Below are positions 43,373 through 52,530 of a DNA stretch of 64,000 nt, piece by piece (positions within the stretch are counted from its first letter, which is position 1; every line of letters begins with the position of its first letter). The translations under genes were made by a program, and so were the position numbers. Origin of the DNA: Deinococcus humi. Lineage in GTDB: Bacteria > Deinococcota > Deinococci > Deinococcales > Deinococcaceae. The notes beneath the pieces were generated by a model. It did not search any database. It saw only the letters and a list, made by a program, of their open reading frames with translations, and was not told the DNA's origin. The stretch lies in contig NZ_JACHFL010000006.1 of assembly GCF_014201875.1 (NCBI RefSeq), positions 218,092 through 282,091 of the forward strand, read 5' to 3'.

Positions 43373-43563
43373 CTGGACGTCCCTGGAGGTCCTCTGTCGG
43401 ATGGACAGGGCCTGGACCTGCTGGGCCGCGCGCTGAAGCTGGCCTTGGGGTGCCGGTGGTGCTGGGCGGCCTCAAGCCTTCCAGGCTGGCCGCGCAGACG
43501 CTCGAATTGGGGGCCAGAGGCCACGTCGTCAAGGCTCTGGACGCGGCCGAAGCAGCGGCGTGA
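43373..43563 (+). pseudogene. Receiver-like domain remnant before the histidine kinase
   Basis: Two frames join across a frameshift near 43440: DVPGGPLSDGQGLDLLGRAL and then LGVPVVLGGLKPSRLAAQTL followed by ELGARGHVVKALDAAEAA. The G-x-x-L-L ... P-V-V-L ... A-L-E-L-G-A-x-x-x-V-x-K pattern is that of the second half of a response-regulator receiver domain, including the conserved Lys. The phosphate-accepting half is missing. It ends 137 bp before a histidine kinase and may be its lost partner. Confidence 0.45.
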
Positions 43564-43699
43564 CGAAGCCGCCCAGCTCACCTGAGTCAATTGGGGTCCG
43601 TCATTGTCTCTGGGGAGACGCTGCGGCTCGGCGCAACCCATGGACCGGCCCACAGCTAGAGCTTGGTGACGGTTGACCTGTCAGACTGGGCCCCACGCC

Positions 43700-45862
43700 A
43701 TGACCCCGCTTCCCACCCATGCCCCCACCCTGGACCTCACCGAGCTGCAGGCCATCATCGACAGCAGCGCCGACTGCATCAAGGTGCTCGACCTGAATGC
43801 GCGAGTGATCTCCATGAATGCTGGCGGCATGGACACCATGGAGATCACAGACTTCAGCGTCTGTCAGCATCTCTTGTGGCCAACGTTCTGGGAGGGCGAG
43901 GCGCGAAGGCAAGTCGAGCTGGCGCTGGAAGCCGCCCGCGGCGGGCAGACCACCACCTTTGAAGGCCCCGCCAACACGTTTGCCGGCACCCCAAAGTGGT
44001 GGGAAGTGCGCGTATCGCCGTTGCGATCGCCCGACGGCACCGTCACCCGGCTGCTGGCCAGCAGCCGCGACATCACCGCCCGCAAGGTGGCCGAACAGCA
44101 ACTCATTCAGGCGCAACATCAGCTCAGAAATCATGCCCAGACGCTGGAAGTCCGTGTGGGGCAGCGTGAACGGGCCCTCGAAGCCTTTGTCCGCTTCACC
44201 ACACAGGTGGCCAGCACCACCGATCTCCACGACATCGCCATGGCCGCCAGTGACATCATCCGCGACGCGGTTGGCGGGGCCACCAGCGGCTTTTACCTGG
44301 TCAAGGGGGAACGGGCGTACCCGCTGGTGTTCTCCAGCAACACGCCTGCAGAAGTGAGGGCGGCCCGGCGTGCCGGTGTTCCCCTGAGCATGCCCCTGGT
44401 GGCCGACGCCCTGGCGCAACGCGGGACGACGTTCGTGGGGGGCGAGGACGGCCGTCTGCAGTCGGTGGGTTACGCCAGCGCGCTGAGCGTTACGGCTTAC
44501 CACCACGGCGATCAACCCTACGCGCTGTTCGCCACCGGAACCCCACGCCCTGAATGGACCGCCCAGGAACAGGCCACCATCGACTCGGTCGGACGCGGTC
44601 TGGGGCTGGCCCTGGAACGGGAGCTGCAGGCCCGGCAGCTTCAGGAACGCACGGCCGGTCTAGACGCTTTCGTGGCGTTCAGCGAGGCGTCCAGCACGAC
44701 AACAGACATTCTGGCCCTGGCGCGCGAGGCCGTGGAGGTGCTGGAGACCACGCTGCAGGTCAGCGTCGCGTACTACGAGCTCGATGGCGACCTGTGGAAA
44801 GCCCGGGTGTGGTCTGGGGCGTTCGCGCCCGAGGTCGTGGCAGTCCTGACGGCCGGCATTGGGATGGACGCGCCTAGTTACGCCGAGGCGGTCCAGACCA
44901 GGCAGGCGGTGTTCGTGCCTGGTTGGTCGGCGGACGACGAGGGCGTGGAGAACACCGAGGAGTTCGGAGCAGGCGCATTTTACCCCTGCTTCGCGGGTGA
45001 GTCGCCGCGCGCGCTGCTGGCGATGGGGACACAGCGGGCGGGAGACTGGACGCCCCGGGAGGAAGCCGTCTTCAAGGCGGTGGGCCGCAGCTTGACCCTG
45101 GCGCTGGAACGCGCGGCGCAGACGCGAGAACTGACCGTGCAACGCGACGCCCTGAGCGTCCGCACCCACGAACTGATCGCGGCGAACGAGGAGCTCGATG
45201 CGTTCACGTACTCAGCCTCGCATGACCTGCGCACCCCGATCCGGCACGTGATGGGCTTCGCGGACCTGGCCCGGACCGCGCTCATCAACAATCAGCCGGA
45301 CAAGATCGCCCGGAACCTGGACATCATTCAGCAGGGGGCCATCCGCATGAACGGGCTGATCGACGGCATGCTGATGCTGTCCCGGGCCGGGCGGCAGGAC
45401 TTCCACCCACGGATGGTTGCCCTGGGGCCGCTCATCAGGCAAGCGCAGCAAGACGCCCAGCTTGAATTCCCAGAGCAGGACATCGACGTGCAGGTCCAGG
45501 CAGGGGTGGCCGTGTGGGGGGATGAGACGCTGCTCCAGCAGGTGATGTCGAATTTGATCAGCAACGCCGTGAAGTACTCCACTGGGCGCGACGTCTCGGA
45601 GGTCGCGGTGCGGGTCAATGAGACTGAAACCGAATGGATGATCACGGTGCAGGACAATGGAGTGGGCTTTGATTCCGAATATTCCGGGAAGCTGTTCGGC
45701 ATTTTCCAGCGCCTGCACACCCAGGATGCCTTTCCTGGCGTCGGGGTGGGTCTGGCGACAGTACGGCGCATCGTGCTCAAGCACGGCGGCCGGGTGTTCG
45801 CCGATGGGAAGGTCGGGCAGGGGGCCAGCTTTGGCCTGGCCCTGCCCAAACCTCTCGCGTGA
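43700..45862 (+). CDS. PAS-GAF-GAF sensor histidine kinase, 720 aa
   Basis: Domain order: PAS (about 15-130, AIIDSSADCIKVLDLNARVI with the end LLASSRDITARK), a short coiled coil, GAF (about 160-315), a second GAF (about 325-465, FVAFSEASSTTTDILALARE), HisKA with FTYSASHDLRTPIRH (phosphoacceptor His508), and HATPase with NLISNAVKYS, DNGVGF and GVGVGLATVRR. No membrane segment, so it is a cytoplasmic sensor resembling bacteriophytochrome-like kinases without a chromophore cysteine signature. ATG 43700 is chosen. No intact response regulator adjoins it. Confidence 0.92.
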   Translation: MTPLPTHAPTLDLTELQAIIDSSADCIKVLDLNARVISMNAGGMDTMEITDFSVCQHLLWPTFWEGEARRQVELALEAARGGQTTTFEGPANTFAGTPKWWEVRVSPLRSPDGTVTRLLASSRDITARKVAEQQLIQAQHQLRNHAQTLEVRVGQRERALEAFVRFTTQVASTTDLHDIAMAASDIIRDAVGGATSGFYLVKGERAYPLVFSSNTPAEVRAARRAGVPLSMPLVADALAQRGTTFVGGEDGRLQSVGYASALSVTAYHHGDQPYALFATGTPRPEWTAQEQATIDSVGRGLGLALERELQARQLQERTAGLDAFVAFSEASSTTTDILALAREAVEVLETTLQVSVAYYELDGDLWKARVWSGAFAPEVVAVLTAGIGMDAPSYAEAVQTRQAVFVPGWSADDEGVENTEEFGAGAFYPCFAGESPRALLAMGTQRAGDWTPREEAVFKAVGRSLTLALERAAQTRELTVQRDALSVRTHELIAANEELDAFTYSASHDLRTPIRHVMGFADLARTALINNQPDKIARNLDIIQQGAIRMNGLIDGMLMLSRAGRQDFHPRMVALGPLIRQAQQDAQLEFPEQDIDVQVQAGVAVWGDETLLQQVMSNLISNAVKYSTGRDVSEVAVRVNETETEWMITVQDNGVGFDSEYSGKLFGIFQRLHTQDAFPGVGVGLATVRRIVLKHGGRVFADGKVGQGASFGLALPKPLA

Positions 45863-46199
45863 CGTGACCGCCTTGAGCTGCTCACCTGAGTGCAAAAACG
45901 AATGGTTGAGCAGCCCACAAGGCATGCCATAGAGATTGCCGTTCTGAGCTTGCGGCCCTCTATCGCGAACTGCAGGGCGATGGCGAGAGGTTCGTGCAGG
46001 CAGCATCCGCCACCGTGCCGATCAGGAGGGTCAGACGGCAAAACCCGACTTCAGCGGTGCCCCTCTTCAGGCGTGGAGTGTGCGCCCCAACCTGTTGGCC
46101 GGACGCACGGTCTGCAACCAGCTGGACCCTTGGCCTGCGCTGTGGGAGCTGGAGCTGATCTCCGGCGGTGGTGGGATTCAGTCGTGGCGTGAACACTGT
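45863..46199. other. No confident gene
   Basis: A top-strand frame near 45945-46080 (LAALYRELQGDGERFVQAAS, then ATVPIRRV) looks like a coding fragment without start. The rest is the probable leader of the membrane-protein gene. Confidence 0.35.
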
Positions 46200-46919
46200 A
46201 TGGGTGTGGGTGTTGCTCCAAGAATTCCATCAAGATCCACTACAGTGCTCCACTATGGGTTCAAGCTCCTGGAGCATGTGGTGAGGCGTTACGGACTGGT
46301 GTTGCTGGGCGTGATGGTGGTGTTGGGGGGGATCTTCCTGCTGGTGGAGACTCTCGGAGTTCCAGTCTTATCTGACCCATCCCGCTGGCTGTCAGGCGGC
46401 GGGACCGGCGCCGCGGTGCTCGGGACGGGGCTGCTGGTGGCCGATGTGGCGCTGCCTGTTCCATCGAGCGCGGTGATGGTGGCCTATGGGGCTTTGTACG
46501 GCGTGGCCTTTGGGACGCTGTTGTCCCTGGTGGGCAGCGTTGGGGCCGCGCTGGCTGGTTGGGCGCTGGGACGACACGGTGGACGCTGGCTCTCGCGCCT
46601 TGTCCCCGCGAAAAGCCAGGCGGAGGCCCAACGCTGGATTGCGCGGTGGGGCCTGCTGGCCGTCACCCTGTCGCGTCCAGTGCCGCTGCTGGCAGAAAGT
46701 GTGGCGATTCTGGCGGGGACTTCGGCTTTACCGTGGTGGCAGGTGGGGCTGGCAGCAGCTCTCGGATCCCTGCCCGCAGCGGTGCTATACGCCGTGACGG
46801 GGGCGTTCGCGGTGACAGGATCGTGGTTCTGGCTGCCGGGATTGCTGCTGGTGTCAACGGGCGTGATGTGGTTGATCGGCCGGACACTGGGGCGGCGACT
46901 TGGCACGTCAACGCGTTGA
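46200..46919 (+). CDS. DedA/TVP38-like VTT-domain membrane protein, 239 aa
   Basis: A membrane protein with about five hydrophobic segments. VTT features are ADVALPVPSSAVMVAYGALYG, then GSVGAALAGWALGRHGG, and SRPVPLLAESVAILAGTSAL followed by PWWQVGLAAALGSLPAAVL. This G-x-x-x-A-x-x-x-G-R ... R-x-x-P order is that of SNARE-associated/DedA proteins, which work in lipid translocation or membrane homeostasis. The start is uncertain: ATG 46200 is the first reasonable one, and a GTG at about 46279 would remove a poorly conserved lead. Stands alone, ending 40 bp before an IS6 remnant. Confidence 0.75.
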   Translation: MGVGVAPRIPSRSTTVLHYGFKLLEHVVRRYGLVLLGVMVVLGGIFLLVETLGVPVLSDPSRWLSGGGTGAAVLGTGLLVADVALPVPSSAVMVAYGALYGVAFGTLLSLVGSVGAALAGWALGRHGGRWLSRLVPAKSQAEAQRWIARWGLLAVTLSRPVPLLAESVAILAGTSALPWWQVGLAAALGSLPAAVLYAVTGAFAVTGSWFWLPGLLLVSTGVMWLIGRTLGRRLGTSTR

Positions 46920-46958
46920 GTCACAGCTGCACTGAAGCACCTCCATTCCAAGTCTCTG

Positions 46959-47935
46959 GGTTGTGGCAACTTAATCTCGGTAGGCTGTTGAACCATGATG
47001 GAGCGCAAGCCCTACCGCCCGCGTTTTCCCTGGGTGGGATCGGCTCTGCGCGGTGGCTGGACCACCCGCTGAGCCGGCGTGACACGCAGGAACTGCTCCA
47101 TGAACGCGGCATCCGCCCCTGCGGCAACGGAACAGTCAGTTTGCCCCACTGGTGACGGAGGAACTGCGCCAGTGGGAGGGGACGCGGCTGTTCCCGGTGG
47201 TCTCTGGACGAGGTTGACGTGACGGTGGCTGGGGTCACACATGGGTTGTGGCGGGCCGCCCTGGAGCATGGCCATGTCCTGGACATCCTGGTCCAGGAAC
47301 AGCGTGACACCAGGCCAAGGCCTTTTTCACGCACCTGTTGCGGGAACATGCCGCTCCGACGGTGATCCAGACGGACAAGCAATGGAGCGGCGTTGCGAGC
47401 GCTTCCCGTGCTCCACGGTGTGGAGCACGTCCGGGTCATCTCTGCAGCCCGCTGTAACCATCTGGGCGAACCGCCACACCGCAGGGCACGACAGCAGTAA
47501 CGCGCTCCTCTCAGCTTCAAGCGACGACAGCGCCCTCAGGAATCCCCCGCGCTGCACGCTCAGAACCTCCAATCCCCACCGTTACGCCCGAACGCCCGTC
47601 TCTTCCCCCATCAGACAAACCCCCAGACCGCAGCTCTACGCTTCTGGAACGCCGCCATGGAGCCGGGCGAGAATCAAGTGGCCAGTTGCGCCACTCCGGC
47701 CTCCCGGGTTTGAGTTGTCAGAACCGCTCAGCTTCAGGCAATAGAGGCGGGCCCAGGATCCATGCCCGAATGACCAACCTTCACCAGCACACCCGCAGCA
47801 CTGTTCGGGCGCCCATCAGACGAAGCCATCAGAACCAAGCCGTCCAGATCTGGCCTCAGAGCACGGCAAGGGGAGCTGAAAATTAGGCCACCCTTGGACT
47901 TCACCTCCCCCGCACCAGATTAGGGCAGCGCAACC
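46959..47935 (+). mobile_element. IS6-family type A remnant followed by a type B tail
   Basis: The left end is GGTTGTGGCAACTTAAT at 46959. A transposase remnant follows (MERKPYRPRFPW at 46994, QTDKQWSG near 47370, VEHVRVISAARCNH near 47430) with several frameshifts, up to a degenerate right end GAGTTGTCAGAACC near 47724. Directly after it (about 47740-47935) comes the 3' tail of another copy (HARMTNLHQHTRSTVRAPIR) ending GGGCAGCGCAACC. All inactive. The same type A plus tail order occurs at 58335 and 61872. Confidence 0.75.
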
Positions 47936-48314
47936 GTTGGAAGCCATGGGGTACAAGAGGGGACAGGGCCCTGACAGAACACTATCGCGCGGCGAAAATG
48001 AAGCCCACCTTCATTTTCAGTGTCCCAGACATCTAATTTGTCTGTGGCCCGCGGCCTGGCACCGCCAAATGACCTCTCGGCCGTTCAGAAAAATTGCCAA
48101 AAATACTGTCCTGGACGAGAGCGAGCATTCAGGGGCCCTTCTTTATGTTCCTCAGAATGTATTTAGCGGTACATCATCCAATCTGGCGTTTTTCGAGGTG
48201 ATGAATTTGTCACATTGGACCCGATACAACTAGTCCCGGCCTTACGCCGCCCAGCAGTCGGCTACTCGGCTTTTCGTCTGAGACAACCTTTTTCGCCTCT
48301 TGCAAGGAGTTGAT
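47936..48314. other. Leader region of the GTPase cassette, no confident gene
   Basis: A 98-codon frame at 47937-48233 is not protein-like. The sequence becomes AT-richer from 48080, as expected for a promoter region ahead of the 48315 gene, but no box pair stands out. Confidence 0.4.
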
Positions 48315-49049
48315 ATGGCCCTGTTCGGCGACCTCAAACACCAAACGCTCGCCGATCTGGCAAAGATATTGCACATTCACACGGGGATATTGATTTTTCA
48401 TTCCTCCTATCAGGGGAAGACCGTCGAACTGGTCCTGAACAGAGGGCAACTCCGCGCCACCTACCTGGACGGCTTCCCCATTGGAGAACTGACTCGGGTG
48501 CGCAGCATTCTGCACCAGCTGCACGCCCAGGGCCACGGAGCATTCGAATTCCACCGACAGGCCCTGCTGGTGGGCGACGCCCATCTTTACGATCAGCCAT
48601 TCGCCGGGCTGATTCATGAAATCGCCGAGGCCGCACCCCTTGGGACGGCCGGACCCATGATTCCCGACGATCAATTGCCACATCCTGAGACACGCTTCGT
48701 GCCTGTCCTTCATTCCCTCTCTGTCCCCGACTCGCTCGCGTCACTCTGGGCCGTCGTTCAACCCCATCTGGCAGGGGGCAGTAGCGCCGCCGAACTCGCC
48801 CCGCGCATCGGTCTGTCACCCCACGACACACAGACTGTCCTGTACCGGCTCCGCGCCATGGACCTGATCACCCCGCAACGTGCGGCCGCGGCGCGTCACG
48901 CCACCACTCAGCAGGCCGCCCTCCCGCATGAACCGGGGGACTCCTCAGGCGACCGCATGCCCCTTTCTTCGGCCTCTGCTACGCCGCGCCCGCTGGTGCA
49001 GCGTCTGCTGGGTGCGCTGCGCCGCTTCACCCAGGGAGGCACCGCATGA
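48315..49049 (+). CDS. DUF4388-domain protein, 244 aa
   Basis: Residues 1-105 match DUF4388: LFGDLKHQTLADLAKILHIH, TGILIFHSSYQGKTVELVLN, RGQLRATYLDGFPIGEL and an ending GAFEFHRQAL. The middle (about 145-195) has a winged-helix-like GGSSAAELAPRIGLSPHDTQ followed by VLYRLRAMDLI, and the C-terminus is a flexible Ser/Pro-rich tail. ATG 48315 follows AAGGAG. It overlaps the GTPase gene by 4 bp. DUF4388 proteins commonly accompany small GTPases and roadblock proteins and are taken as their adaptors or effectors. Confidence 0.88.
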   Translation: MALFGDLKHQTLADLAKILHIHTGILIFHSSYQGKTVELVLNRGQLRATYLDGFPIGELTRVRSILHQLHAQGHGAFEFHRQALLVGDAHLYDQPFAGLIHEIAEAAPLGTAGPMIPDDQLPHPETRFVPVLHSLSVPDSLASLWAVVQPHLAGGSSAAELAPRIGLSPHDTQTVLYRLRAMDLITPQRAAAARHATTQQAALPHEPGDSSGDRMPLSSASATPRPLVQRLLGALRRFTQGGTA

Positions 49050-49573
49050 CCACCGATCAACCCCCACTCAAACTGGTGATCTCCGGACCGGTCGGCGCAG
49101 GCAAGACCACCTTTGTCCAGACCATCTCCGAGACCCCGGTGGTCGCCACCGAGGCTGAGGCCAGCGAGGACATCGGCAAGCAATACACCACCGTCGCCTT
49201 TGATTTCGGCACCCTCCACCTGGACGGCCAGGACGTTCATCTGTACGGCACACCGGGCCAGGACCGCTTCAACTTCATGTGGGAAGTGCTCTGCGAGGGC
49301 GCGCTGGGCCTGCTGCTGCTCGTCGCCGGAGACCGCCCCGAAGACTTTACGCATGCCCGCAACATGCTCGACTTCATTACCAGCCGGATTCCCGTGCCGT
49401 TTCTGGTCGGCGTGACCCGACAGGATCAGACCCACGTGTGGCAACCCCAGGACGTGGCCCTGTACTTCGGCCTGCCCGAGCGGCAGGTGGTGGGCCTGAA
49501 TGCCACCTGCCCGGATGAGGTGCGCCGGACGCTCGCCACCCTGCTGGAACTGCAACTGACGCCGCTCCCCTGA
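49046..49573 (+). CDS. Small Ras-like GTPase, 175 aa
   Basis: The P-loop is KLVISGPVGAGKTTFVQTIS (G-x-x-x-x-G-K-T). Switch I includes KQYTTVAFDFG and the G3 site is HLYGTPGQDRFNFMW, where the D-x-x-G aspartate is replaced by YGTPG. G4 is GVTRQD in place of N-K-x-D, and the C-terminal helix ends at 49573. These are the features of bacterial MglA/Rup-type GTPases with their known G3/G4 variation. It is expected to pair with the roadblock protein encoded 89 bp downstream as GAP or effector. Confidence 0.88.
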   Translation: MTTDQPPLKLVISGPVGAGKTTFVQTISETPVVATEAEASEDIGKQYTTVAFDFGTLHLDGQDVHLYGTPGQDRFNFMWEVLCEGALGLLLLVAGDRPEDFTHARNMLDFITSRIPVPFLVGVTRQDQTHVWQPQDVALYFGLPERQVVGLNATCPDEVRRTLATLLELQLTPLP

Positions 49574-49662
49574 CGTCCACCTGCTGACCGTCTCCCTCCT
49601 GAACTCGCCTCTTTTCTCGTGTCCCGGGAGCATTCCCCCCTTTTTCCCGGAAAGGAACCACC

Positions 49663-50040
49663 ATGACGGCAACCCTGAGCAAGCAAGACCAGCTGACCTC
49701 CACCCTGACCACCCTGCGCGGCGCGCTGCCTGAACTGCGCGGCGCGCTGGTGGCCACCGTCGACGGCCTGCCCATCGCGCAGGACATGGGCGGTGGCGTG
49801 GACGCCAACCGCGTGGCGGCGATGGCCGCCACCGCGCTGGGGCTGGGCAAGCGCATCAATGAAACCCTGGGATCGGGCCAGCTCACCGACATGAGCGTCG
49901 GCGGCACCGATGGCCAGGTCTACATCTACGCCGCCGGGAAGAAAGGCGTGCTGGCTGTCATCGCGCCGGCGGGCGTCAACCTGGGCCTGCTGCACATGGA
50001 AGCCCGGGACGCGGCCCAGAGCGTCTCCATCATCCTGTAG
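49663..50040 (+). CDS. Roadblock/LC7-domain protein, MglB-like, 125 aa
   Basis: A single roadblock domain: TTLRGALPELRGALVATVDG, PIAQDMGGGVDANRVAAMAA, LTDMSVGGTDGQVYIYAAGK, KGVLAVIAPAGVNLGLLHME. Full length. Such proteins dimerise and regulate Ras-like GTPases, as MglB does for MglA. GGAAAGGAACC precedes the ATG. The 89-bp gap from the GTPase is GC-poor in coding signal and may hold a separate ribosome-loading region. It is part of the four-gene cassette 48315-50682. Confidence 0.88.
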   Translation: MTATLSKQDQLTSTLTTLRGALPELRGALVATVDGLPIAQDMGGGVDANRVAAMAATALGLGKRINETLGSGQLTDMSVGGTDGQVYIYAAGKKGVLAVIAPAGVNLGLLHMEARDAAQSVSIIL

Positions 50041-50205
50041 GCCCAACGCTGATCAGGTTGCTTGCATAACCGACGTCCTCCGAGCGGCTGCGCACAACAG
50101 CACCGCCATCCGGAGACGCAGCGCTCACCGCCCGGAGGCCCCGTGACCACACTCTCCGCCTCGCTCGCCCAACTCCTCACCACCCTCTACCCAAGGAGAA
50201 CACCG

Positions 50206-50682
50206 ATGACTGCCACCACTGCACCTCTACGCCCCCACCTGGGCGACTACAGCTCCATCGTCTGCTTCAAGGCCGTCATCGTCGGCGTTGAGGACACCCT
50301 CGGCGCGGACGGCGCCGCCGTGGTCTTCACCCGTGCCGGCAAAGTCCGGGGCCGGAACCTCGCCACTGAACTGGGTGTGGCGGGCAGCAACGTCCCCGTC
50401 GAGCAAATCGCTGAACTGCTCAATGCCGCCATCGGCAAGGACGGCACCTGTCTGGCCGCTGTGACCAACTCTTACCGTGACGGCCAGGACATCGTCATCG
50501 AGACCCAGGACACCGTGTGCCTGGCGGGCGAAGCCATGGGCAGTGACCGGAAATGCACGTTCACGCTGGGCGCGGTGTGGGGCGCGCTGGAGGCCATCAC
50601 GGGCGAAATGTACCTGGGTGAGCATACAGACAGTGTGTTGCGCGGCGGGACGTGTGACAAGTTCGTCTTCAGCCCGCTTTAA
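50206..50682 (+). CDS. V4R/hydrocarbon-binding-like protein, 158 aa
   Basis: The protein reads YSSIVCFKAVIVGVEDTLGA, VFTRAGKVRGRNLATELG, VPVEQIAELLNAAIGKDGT, a strand with VIETQDTVCLAGEAMG, and CTFTLGAVWGALEAITGEMY. The glycine-rich start and the late G-A-x-x-G-A-L-E-x-x-T-G helix resemble 4-vinyl-reductase-type ligand-binding domains that often accompany roadblock/GTPase modules. ATG 50206 has AAGGAG; an in-frame GTG at 50143 is possible. It is followed by a strong terminator. A 70-bp copy of its 3' end and terminator occurs at 59300. Confidence 0.6.
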   Translation: MTATTAPLRPHLGDYSSIVCFKAVIVGVEDTLGADGAAVVFTRAGKVRGRNLATELGVAGSNVPVEQIAELLNAAIGKDGTCLAAVTNSYRDGQDIVIETQDTVCLAGEAMGSDRKCTFTLGAVWGALEAITGEMYLGEHTDSVLRGGTCDKFVFSPL

Positions 50683-50695
50683 GCGGTCTTCCTGG

Positions 50696-50724
50696 CGCCC
50701 TCACCGCTCAGGTGAGGGCGTTTT
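50696..50724 (+). terminator. Rho-independent terminator of the GTPase cassette
   Basis: CGCCCTCACC - GCTCA - GGTGAGGGCG followed by TTTTG. Perfect 10-bp GC-rich stem, 14 bp after the stop at 50682. Confidence 0.92.
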
Positions 50725-50732
50725 GCTGGGCA

Positions 50733-50888
50733 AAGACTCCCCATCCTCGAATGACCACCCCTGCCCCTCTGAGACGGGGGAAGCAAACCGGGGCATTTCG
50801 CCTCTGGAAAGAGGCAGCGCAGCAGGCGGTCTGATTTTCAAGCGGCCTGCTGCGCGACCGTGGGGGCCCGCTGAGATTCAGTGGCCAG
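50733..50888 (+). mobile_element. IS6-family 3' tail fragment
   Basis: A frame near 50800 reads GAFRLWKEAAQQAV and stop, the last residues of the IS6 transposase (compare ALRLWREAMQQAA in the copy at 59521). The stop-codon palindrome follows in diverged form (GCAGGCGGTCTGA ... AGCGGCCTGC), and then a weak right terminus ending GTGGCCAG. The rest of the element is absent. Confidence 0.65.
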
Positions 50889-50979
50889 CATCCTTTCCAT
50901 CCATGCCTGTCCCCGTGAGACTTTCGCAATGGGCCGGGCGATAGGCTGCGTTCCAGATCGCCACCAGCCTCCCTCAGCC

Positions 50980-52530
50980 ATGATCTATATCCTGACCCCT
51001 GACCTCCTGCCGACCCTGCTGGCCTTGCTGGTGACCCTGCTCATGGCGGGCAGCATGCTCCACCGGATTGGGCAACCCCCCCAGCGGGCGTTTCTGGCGG
51101 TGCTCCTGGGGATCTGCCTCTGGCTGATCGGCGACGTCCTGTCCCTGACCGTCAGCGGCACACGGGCGCAATGGGATTGGGGATTGACCCAGTTCCTCGG
51201 CATCCTGACCATTCCTGTGGCGTGGCTGACCCTGGTGCGCCGCCACCTGCGCCCGGTACCCGAGCCTGTCCCGCTGCTCCGGGTGCTCGCCCTCCTGACC
51301 GTGCCTCTGCTGACCCTGGGGTTGATCTGGACCAACGACGGACACCACCTGATCTGGCAGTATCCCCCCGGGAGCGTGCCCGCCTGGGGCGCAGTGGAGC
51401 GCACGCCCCTGTACTGGCTCCTGATCGTGGTGTACCCCAATGTCCTGCTGATCTGGGGGGCCGCGCAGTTGCTCCTCGCGTGGCGGGCGGTTCGGGATGG
51501 CGAGCGCCACCAGATCACCGTGATGCTGCTGGCCGTCCTGGTCCCCAGTCTGGCCAACACCGCGTACCTGCTGGGGATTCCCGTGCTGCCGGGCCGGGCC
51601 ACCCCAGGCCCGGTCTTCTTTGCCCTGTGTCTGGTTCCGGTCGCCTGGGGCATGCTGCGCTACGGCCTCTTGCGCGTGACGCCACTCGCGCACCGTCAGG
51701 TGGTCGAGCAGATGACCGATGCGGTCTTCGTGCTGGACGCTCAGGGCCGGATCATTGAGGTCAACGAACGTGCCGTTCAGCTGGCGGGGCGCCCAGGCGC
51801 TTTGCTGCATGGCGTGCGTATCGGGGACCTCTTTCAGAACTGGCCACAGATCACCGAGGGTCATCCAGCCGAGTGGCGCCCTGGGCGCGAGGTCTGGGAG
51901 CTGCGGCTCTCGACCGTGCGCAACGAGCGGGGCAATGCGTTGGGGCAGGCTGTGGTGGCGCGTGACGTGACAGCACGTGCTCAGGAGCACGACCGCGTGC
52001 AACGCCTGGCGAACGAGGACCCGCTGACGGGGCTGGGGAACCGCCGCGCTTTTGAAACTGATCTGGCCCGGGAGACGGCCCGCGCGCACCGTCATACCCT
52101 GACGCTGGCCGTCGCCATCATTGATCTGGACGGCCTGAAGGCCGTCAATGACCGTCAGGGTCATGCGTATGGCGACGCGCTGCTGTCAGCGTTTGGAGGC
52201 GCCTTGCCAGGGGCGTTCCGACCTGAGGACCGCGCTTACCGCTTCGGCGGCGATGAATTTGCCCTGCTGCTCACCCAGAGTGCGGTTGAGGGCGAGACGG
52301 CTATTCACGAGCGACTGGCGCGTATTGTGCGTGACCTGCAGTCGCAGGGCTTTCCCGAGTTTGGGGCGAGTATGGGCGTGGCCTACGCTCCGCTTGAGGG
52401 CACGGGCGACGCTCTGGTGCAGCTGGCGGACGAACGGATGTATGCGCAGAAAGCGCAGCACCGAGCAGCGGAGCTTGAGCCGGTGTTGCACACGTCTGGC
52501 GACGGGATTCTGGCAACTTCACACCCGTAA
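50980..52530 (+). CDS. 7TM-PAS-GGDEF diguanylate cyclase, IS-derived C-terminus, 516 aa
   Basis: Residues 1-225 contain seven hydrophobic segments of the histidine-kinase-type 7TM sensor region. A PAS domain follows (about 235-345, MTDAVFVLDAQGRIIEVNER). The GGDEF domain (about 360-505) has DPLTGLGNRRAFETDLARE, active site GGDEF at 423-427 and an inhibitory-site R-x-x-D (RPED, 414-417). It should make cyclic-di-GMP at the membrane in response to a small ligand. The last residues (GILATSHP) are encoded by an IS6 terminus that supplies the stop codon. ATG 50980 is chosen over a longer frame from 50881. Confidence 0.9.
   Translation: MIYILTPDLLPTLLALLVTLLMAGSMLHRIGQPPQRAFLAVLLGICLWLIGDVLSLTVSGTRAQWDWGLTQFLGILTIPVAWLTLVRRHLRPVPEPVPLLRVLALLTVPLLTLGLIWTNDGHHLIWQYPPGSVPAWGAVERTPLYWLLIVVYPNVLLIWGAAQLLLAWRAVRDGERHQITVMLLAVLVPSLANTAYLLGIPVLPGRATPGPVFFALCLVPVAWGMLRYGLLRVTPLAHRQVVEQMTDAVFVLDAQGRIIEVNERAVQLAGRPGALLHGVRIGDLFQNWPQITEGHPAEWRPGREVWELRLSTVRNERGNALGQAVVARDVTARAQEHDRVQRLANEDPLTGLGNRRAFETDLARETARAHRHTLTLAVAIIDLDGLKAVNDRQGHAYGDALLSAFGGALPGAFRPEDRAYRFGGDEFALLLTQSAVEGETAIHERLARIVRDLQSQGFPEFGASMGVAYAPLEGTGDALVQLADERMYAQKAQHRAAELEPVLHTSGDGILATSHP

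Noticed and set aside
43601..44515. 304-codon minus-strand frame
   Set aside because: Antisense to the PAS/GAF histidine kinase.
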